A DNA stretch of 64,000 nt, from contig CM036240.1 of the NCBI GenBank assembly GCA_020698575.1, forward strand, positions 16,851,711-16,915,710, written 5' to 3'. Positions 60,201 to 64,000 of this stretch are shown here, one piece after another. This DNA is from Bostrychus sinensis. Lineage: Eukaryota > Chordata > Actinopteri > Gobiiformes > Eleotridae. The position numbers were made by a program, and so were the translations under genes. How positions within the stretch are numbered: position 1 is the first letter of the stretch; each line of letters opens with the position of its first letter. Below the pieces are notes generated by a model, which was not told the origin of the DNA, ran no database searches, and worked only from the letters and a program-made list of their open reading frames with translations.

Positions 60201-60832
60201 AAAAGGTTGACTTTCTGCCTAATCTGTCCCACACACTCATGTTATGCCTGATCCATCGATGTAAACTTTAATGTCGACCCATAACTGGTTGTACCTTTAT
60301 ATACAGGAAGTGAATATGCTGATGACATGTCCAACTTAAAATCATCTACTGGCAGTCGAAAGTTAGCCTCCAGGCAGCGGGGCACATAATTCAACCCAAC
60401 AACAGGAATCTGGTGCTTCACAATGTTGCGAAGTCTGTTGGGGCTCAAACTGGACACATCACTAGTCACAATCAGAGAGCACTGGAGGAAAGAAAACAGG
60501 CTATTATGTGTAAAGAATAACAATAGGAGCTATTATGTGTTTCTTATTTTTGGCTTAGGGCAGTTTACAAGGAATAAACTGTCATCACTGATGCATTTCA
60601 CAGCTGTGGTTACAGAGACAGATACTGTACAACATAATAATATAGTAAGTCCATTGCAGTAACTCCTATAAACCCATGTGTAAAGTAAAGTGACATGAGA
60701 TCTGACCTCTTTATTGGCCACAAATGAAATGGTCCCTCCATTTTCAGTTACTCCCAACTTGATCTTATTCTTCTCTTTGAAAGGCAGACCCTTTAGCTCA
60801 AAAAGCACAGAGCAGTGCTGGAACAGAGCCAT
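42254..60832 (-). CDS. parp4: PARP4 (vault poly-ADP-ribose polymerase)
   Basis: I trace 35 coding exons in phase, about 1,755 residues (human 1,724). Ends, 5' to 3': 60834-60707, 60481-60295, 59724-59598, 59423-59345, 59269-59165, 58835-58677, 57681-57544, 57463-57299, 56968-56817, 56578-56447, 55797-55699, 55595-55412, 55090-54949, 54859-54717, 54633-54502, 51899-51813, 51721-51557, 51198-51152, 51069-50988, 50887-50750, 50352-50163, 49784-49714, 48677-48490, 48127-48028, 47274-47104, 46993-46913, 46642-46562, 46488-46393, 45140-45009, 44933-44856, 44186-43201, 43128-43059, 42945-42843, 42673-42544, 42455-42254. Order: BRCT, helical and ADP-ribosyltransferase domains with the H-Y-E triad (LLHSS, GSGIYFSD, DDEYVVY), VIT, VWA (DASQSMKG metal site), proline-rich linker, vault-binding tail. 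PARP4 modifies proteins in vault particles. One intron (54860-54948) is GC-AG; others appear GT-AG. Confidence 0.96.
43201..44186 (-). other. Large parp4 exon: proline-rich, FH1-like region
   Basis: This 986-bp exon encodes an acidic start followed by serine- and proline-rich sequence with PPPPPP runs (for example IPPPPPPMPM and APPPPPPVLV), similar in character to formin FH1 segments. Related low-complexity linkers occur between the VWA and C-terminal regions of known PARP4 proteins. The frame is fully open. Profilin or SH3/WW binding is possible but only inferred. Confidence 0.75.
44309..44774. mobile_element. hAT-like MITE in parp4 intron (family of 47381-47985)
   Basis: The ends AGAGGTGTAATAA and GTTGCACCCCT and the interior words 'gaaatttgcatgtta' and 'ttttgtgcttttgatga' match the element at 47381-47985. 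The target duplication is eroded, so borders are approximate. Confidence 0.6.
45480..45770. repeat. Foldback minisatellite, copy 2 (parp4 intron)
   Basis: Units like 'acacaaattcagaaa' on the left are followed by reverse-complement units ('aaatttgtgtgcatttttc') on the right and the end 'gtgacttgcccttcaggg'. It matches the copy at 38290-38745, showing this is a dispersed foldback element rather than a one-off array. Confidence 0.75.
47381..47985. mobile_element. hAT-type MITE (605 bp) in parp4 intron
   Basis: The 8-bp duplication ATTAGAAA flanks it (47373-47380, 47986-47993). Ends read AAGGGGTGCAACGATA and TATCGTTACACCCCTA. ATCGAT-rich motifs lie near the left end. It carries a TATG/TATA microsatellite (about 47610-47700) and no transposase. 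Confidence 0.82.
48693..49457. mobile_element. hAT element (765 bp) abutting a parp4 splice acceptor
   Basis: The perfect 8-bp duplication AAGAGAAG lies on both sides (48685-48692, 49458-49465), and inverted repeats read TAGAGGTAAGATC and its complement. Sub-terminal blocks are rich in CCCGA/TCGGG. A short plus-strand frame near 49050-49140 (MEQQEVKDKLKTGELKRQ) resembles the N-terminal part of ZBED/hAT transposases, but no full transposase is present. The left duplication ends with just seven bases to the parp4 exon start at 48677. Confidence 0.88.
52025..52330 (-). mobile_element. tRNA-derived SINE, inverted copy, in parp4 intron
   Basis: Reading the minus strand gives the same head, 'gggcatgtgttagtgtggc'-type core and 'tatataaaattgattta' tail as the SINE at 23490-23820. 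It has a near-complete head with B box ('ttcaaatcccatc'). Confidence 0.75.
52489..53814 (-). mobile_element. hAT element (1,326 bp) with internally deleted ZBED-type transposase
   Basis: The perfect 8-bp duplication GTCTAGAG lies at 52481-52488 and 53815-53822. Ends read CAGTGGTTCTCAACCTTTTT and AAGGTTGAAAACCGCTG. On the minus strand, frames at 52962-53330 and 52751-53122 encode parts of a hAT transposase like those in ZBED5/SCAND3-type genes (LQLDECTDVSG, LEEFWLSVAIEYAELS, ATDVLFPFASTYLCEKTCSAF). The middle of the catalytic region is missing and the frames are split, so it cannot encode an active enzyme. It occupies the 2.6-kb parp4 intron between the VIT exons at 54502-54633 and 51813-51899. 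Confidence 0.92.
54860..54948 (-). other. GC-AG intron of parp4 (89 bp)
   Basis: The exon ending at 54949 reads CCAAG followed by GCAACC, and the next exon begins after TATAG at 54859. No GT donor gives an open frame, and reading through reaches a stop about 24 codons later. CAAG|GCAA fits the consensus of rare GC donors. Confidence 0.75.
55115..55170. repeat. (TAA)n microsatellite
   Basis: TAATAATAA runs with interruptions lie in the parp4 intron just upstream of the exon at 55090-54949. Similar short runs occur at about 43155-43180. Confidence 0.75.
55975..56280 (+). mobile_element. tRNA-derived SINE copy in parp4 intron
   Basis: The head contains 'ggcggttcaaacccc' (B box), and the body has 'tggctgccatgtctgtgttag' minus its last base and 'cctggggcagctgtg', matching the family at 23490-23820. 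It is more diverged than the other copies. Confidence 0.65.
60086..60253. mobile_element. Short inverted-repeat element in parp4 intron
   Basis: The ends ATCAGGCATAACATT and CATGTTATGCCTGAT are inverted, with a non-coding interior of about 140 bp. This end sequence is familiar from Tc1/mariner-like fish MITEs, but I cannot confirm a TA duplication. It ends 42 bp from the exon at 60295-60481. Confidence 0.6.
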
Positions 60833-61194
60833 GTCTGTGAGAACAAGAGACGCACCCGCATTAAACACGTATTTAACAAGACGCGGAAGCAACTTGTTTA
60901 AAGTTAAATGTTTTAGCTAAAACATGCTTATAGCTTGAGTTACATCAAATATAGTACGGAAATTTCTGTAATCTATCTTGCGTTTAGTCTTTAATTCCGA
61001 CTAAATGCAAGTTTAAGGGCAATGTTGCACATTTAGGTGGGCTATTTAATGAAAGTCCCGTTTCGCTATAATTATACGTTTTAGCTTAAGAATAACCTAC
61101 TTTTGTTTTAAACAAACCAATTAATGTTAATTAATCAATTGTTCTATAACCAACATATATAAAACATAAACAACATAAACTTACCTGTGACTGC

Positions 61195-61255
61195 TGCGGT
61201 AACTCTCTGCTCCAGCAGCGACTGCGCCTCAGTCACAGGAGCGCAGCACATCCGG
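61195..61255 (-). other. Probable 5' untranslated exon and promoter of parp4
   Basis: A good donor (CACAG|GTAAGT) ends at 61195, and the coding exon begins after a TTGTTCTCACAG acceptor at 60834, two bases before the ATG. I infer an untranslated first exon whose start, near 61255, is uncertain. The sequence around it is richer in CG than its surroundings and has no TATA box. Confidence 0.55.
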
Positions 61256-61259
61256 TCTT

Positions 61260-62359
61260 TTCAAAATAAAGGCTTCTTTTAAACATTGACGTTAGCTTTT
61301 ACTGTTCACTTCACTTTTTATTTCCACAAAGTCCCAGGGTCCATGCAGACAAATACATTTGAAGAAATCTATTTTGTGACAAGGGTAAAAACATGTACTC
61401 CCTAAGAATCTAACTGAAGTTTCTGAATTGGAGTCCAAGCCATACACCACTAAAGCGTTTTACAGCATTTATATAGTTTACTCTTACTTTACTATTATTT
61501 TTGTCATAATTATCACCGATATTATTTACTATTCTCACCATTTGTTGCTACCATCCGAGATTTATACCACACATGTGATCATATTTTTATAAGTAACTCA
61601 TTTTGATTCTTCGCACATCTTGCCTGTCTCATTTCATGTAGAGGTGAAAAAGCCCACAAAGTCGCAGCTGGTATCTTTTAATTTGGAACAAAATAAAAGC
61701 AAATGCACGCTCTCTCTGTCCGCACACTTGACATTGCAGCGCTCTTCCTGGTTGAAAGTAATTTCTAGTAAATTACATGATGCGCCCCCTAGAGGCTTAA
61801 TAGAGGAAGTGCACTTACTAATTAATAAACTAATTCATGATCACTCGAGTTGCATGCCATGACTACTTTTTTATTTTTATCCTACAGCTAACTAAAACAA
61901 CAAAAAATAAAATAAAAATATAATAAGACTTTTTAAGCTTAAGGAAACTCTTTTCTACTTGCTGCTTCTGTTCAACCTATTTAGTACTTTGTGTGGCGGG
62001 CTGAGGGTGGTAAATACACGGATATTGTAGCTTGACAGAAAAATAACCAAATATGTTTTCTATGAAAGCTAAATGAACCAGCAACGCCACTCTGGGAATT
62101 TCATCCAGAGAATACTAAAAAAAACAAAAAAAACAAAAACAAAAAAAAAGGACAAACAGGTTCGTCTACTGTGAAAGCATGAGACAAGGTTTTTGTTTAT
62201 ACACAAATGGTTTATTTATGAACTGGGAAGTTAATAACCAGACATACAAAATTTAAAGACGTCTGTGACATTAATTATCTTTAATATTTTCTTTACAATA
62301 TATCAGAGGGATTTTTATTTTCAAAATCTATATTAAAAAAGACAAATAATCCTAAAATT
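61260..62359. other. Spacer between parp4 and the LTR element
   Basis: About 1.1 kb with no gene recognised. An A-rich repeat (aaaac)n lies near 62118-62150. Confidence 0.55.
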
Positions 62360-63395
62360 TGTTCAGGGGCTGAGGCTTACCAGTGGGGGGAGTTGTGAGG
62401 GAGAAGGAAGAATCCAGTGGAGAAGGGCACCCTATACACAACAAAAACACACCAAACAAAAGTGGGTACGCCACTAATACCCACGGACACCACCACCAGG
62501 GGTCACCACTACCACCACGTGGAACCTCAGCTCCTGAAACAAAGGAGACAGCTCTTAAAAAAAAAAAAAAAAAGGACATACATCAAAATACAACTTGTAT
62601 TTGTAGCATTAATCCAAAATGTACAAATATTAAAATTGAATAATATTCCCTTTTACAAGCCCAGACAGCGTAGTCCCTTAGGTCCTTCCGTGTACCAAGG
62701 CTCAGAAGAGCAGTGTATCAAAAGTCCAGTTCCTAGAGGAAAAATGACAGAACGGGTCCCAGCCACGTTGGTAGTTCATACCACATACAGTCCTAAATAG
62801 CGGAGTTAGAGAGGGGGAGCAAACGGCAGAACAGGGAATTTTCCTTCCATGGCAAAACGGCAGCGAGTGCAGCTTCGAAACGAGCGGCGGCCGAGCGCAC
62901 AAAGAGGCTAAACTGGCTGTGACAAAAGTTCTATTAATACTTAGAGCCAAATGCTAGCGATTATAAGTCACTGTAGCCCTTACCTGCCAACCATGCTCTG
63001 GCCGTAGAACAACCGGACACTCAAACAGGTGGGCACAGGTACACAGAACAGCTGTAACATAGCTTTAATGAGCGTTGTTTACGTCAAACAGCTAGCGGTA
63101 ACATAACAGCTTACCTGCTAACCAAACATCAGCGACAGAAAGAGGGCATCTCTACACAGGGAGGCACAGGCACGAAGATGCTAAACGGCTGTAGCAGGGC
63201 AGTATTTTAACATTAGATGAAACTACTAACAGCAGCGTGCATAACAACGACTGCTCTTACCTGCTGACCGGACGTCGGAAGCGGAAAGAGGAGCAGCGTG
63301 ACGTAGGCAGAGAATACCACGCAGGTAGACGAACACTTTTATACTTTACCCGCGATTGGTTCTCTTAAAGTAACCGCACCATTAATGCTGCTACA
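62360..63395 (-). mobile_element. 3' LTR of a Ty3/Gypsy retrotransposon (about 1,036 bp)
   Basis: The LTR reads TGTAGCAGC at its 5' end and finishes CTGAACA, giving TGT...ACA ends. It directly follows a polypurine tract (GGGGGGG at about 63401-63407) downstream of pol, as expected of a 3' LTR. A TATA box (TATAAAAG, minus) lies at about 63338-63346. Three tandem repeats of 131-146 bp, each containing CAGGTAAG-like sequence, occupy 62979-63270. The 5' LTR is outside the window, so identity between the LTRs cannot be used for dating. Confidence 0.78.
63338..63346 (-). promoter_or_regulatory. TATA box in the LTR
   Basis: AGTATAAAAG on the minus strand lies about 50 bp inside the LTR. Transcription would start about 30 bp further along (near 63310), defining a short U3 and long R/U5. 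Confidence 0.55.
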
Positions 63396-63448
63396 TTCTA
63401 CCCCCCCATTTGCGTTGGCACCCCGACGACAATACTTGTGAACACTGA

Positions 63449-64000
63449 CTAACACCAAGGCCTAAACAGGGCAAAAACAGCACTAGATTGGGGATCAAAA
63501 GAGCTCACAGCCACCTGCGCCGATCCCATTACTGGCCTCGGAAGGTGATGGATATTGGAGTGCTGCCCTGCGGTTGAGCGTGTACTTCTCCTGGCCACCA
63601 TTGCAGTCCCGTCATCCCGGCTGGTGGAGGGAACAGGAGGAGAATCAGCCATTACAGCAGGATGGACTTGAGCGCCTGGTGTCAAGGGACGCGACTGGGG
63701 ATGTGCAACTGAAAGAGGTGAAGTGGTCTCGTTCCTAGCCACTGACAGGCTAACAGGCAAGGAGGGGGCCACCTGCTGGGAATCAAGCCTCAGAAACAGA
63801 TCAGAACAAGAGGTTTCATCCCCTGAAAATGACAAGTCAGACATGTGTGATTCGTCAATGGAGGCAGGTACAGGAACATCACAATGAACTGGCTTCAACA
63901 GAGAACGATGGACCCTCTTAACTTGGGTCGGGTCATCTACCGGAACCACAGTATACACCGCACCACCACCACCGCCAGAAGCCCGCAGGACCTTGTACAG
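63449..64000 (-). CDS. Ty3/Gypsy pol, integrase C-terminus (partial)
   Basis: An open minus-strand frame enters from the window edge and stops at 63449. It begins LYKVLRASGGGGG, then VYTVVPVDDPTQ and VHRSLLKPVHC, the small C-terminal barrel found at the end of Gypsy integrases ('tryptic' RxLHRxLL-type motif). A serine/proline-rich tail of about 120 residues follows and has no known domain. Integrase inserts the element's cDNA into chromosomes. The catalytic core and the rest of pol lie outside the window, so whether the copy is intact is unknown; this part is open. Confidence 0.82.
   Translation of the reverse strand: MYKVLRASGGGGGAVYTVVPVDDPTQVKRVHRSLLKPVHCDVPVPASIDESHMSDLSFSGDETSCSDLFLRLDSQQVAPSLPVSLSVARNETTSPLSVAHPQSRPLTPGAQVHPAVMADSPPVPSTSRDDGTAMVARRSTRSTAGQHSNIHHLPRPVMGSAQVAVSSFDPQSSAVFALFRPWC

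Overview
The window is vertebrate nuclear DNA, almost certainly from a ray-finned (teleost) fish. It holds compact multi-exon genes with GT-AG introns and long AT-rich spacers. It is dense in hAT-type DNA transposons with 8-bp target duplications, tRNA-derived SINEs, fish LINE tails, a Ty3/Gypsy LTR element and many microsatellites. No bacterial, phage or CRISPR features are present. The species cannot be named from the sequence.

Layout: 1-6469 is repeat-rich spacer. 6470-16979 (minus) is trim45, all eight coding exons, carrying two one-base insertions that would remove the filamin domain. 18479-22501 (minus) is vtcn1 (B7-H4), five exons, whose second Ig domain has lost both canonical cysteines. 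24751-25957 (plus) is a two-exon CALHM-family channel gene. It ends tail-to-tail, 46 bp away, against a six-exon C-type lectin gene (26004-28504, minus). 28505-42253 has no intact gene: it holds trinucleotide repeats, a long hairpin, small transposons, a decayed low-complexity ORF, a LINE 3' fragment with a zinc knuckle and restriction-like endonuclease, a minisatellite, and a frame-broken coiled-coil pseudogene. 42254-60832 (minus) is parp4, 35 coding exons plus a probable untranslated first exon near 61.2 kb, open throughout (about 1,755 codons). 62360-64000 is the 3' end of a Ty3/Gypsy element on the minus strand: integrase tail, polypurine tract and a complete 3' LTR.

Biology: trim45 next to vtcn1 repeats the arrangement known on human chromosome 1, so that part looks like conserved synteny. 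The genes do not form an operon or pathway. Several are immune or cell-surface related (TRIM ubiquitin ligase, B7 checkpoint ligand, galactose-type lectin, CALHM channel), and parp4 encodes the vault-associated PARP. Introns are repeatedly colonised by hAT elements; one sits a few bases from a parp4 splice acceptor. I found no convincing undescribed multi-gene system. The most interesting signals are the lesions in trim45, the cysteine-free B7-H4 domain, the convergent CALHM/lectin 3' ends, and the transposon-splice-site interaction in parp4.
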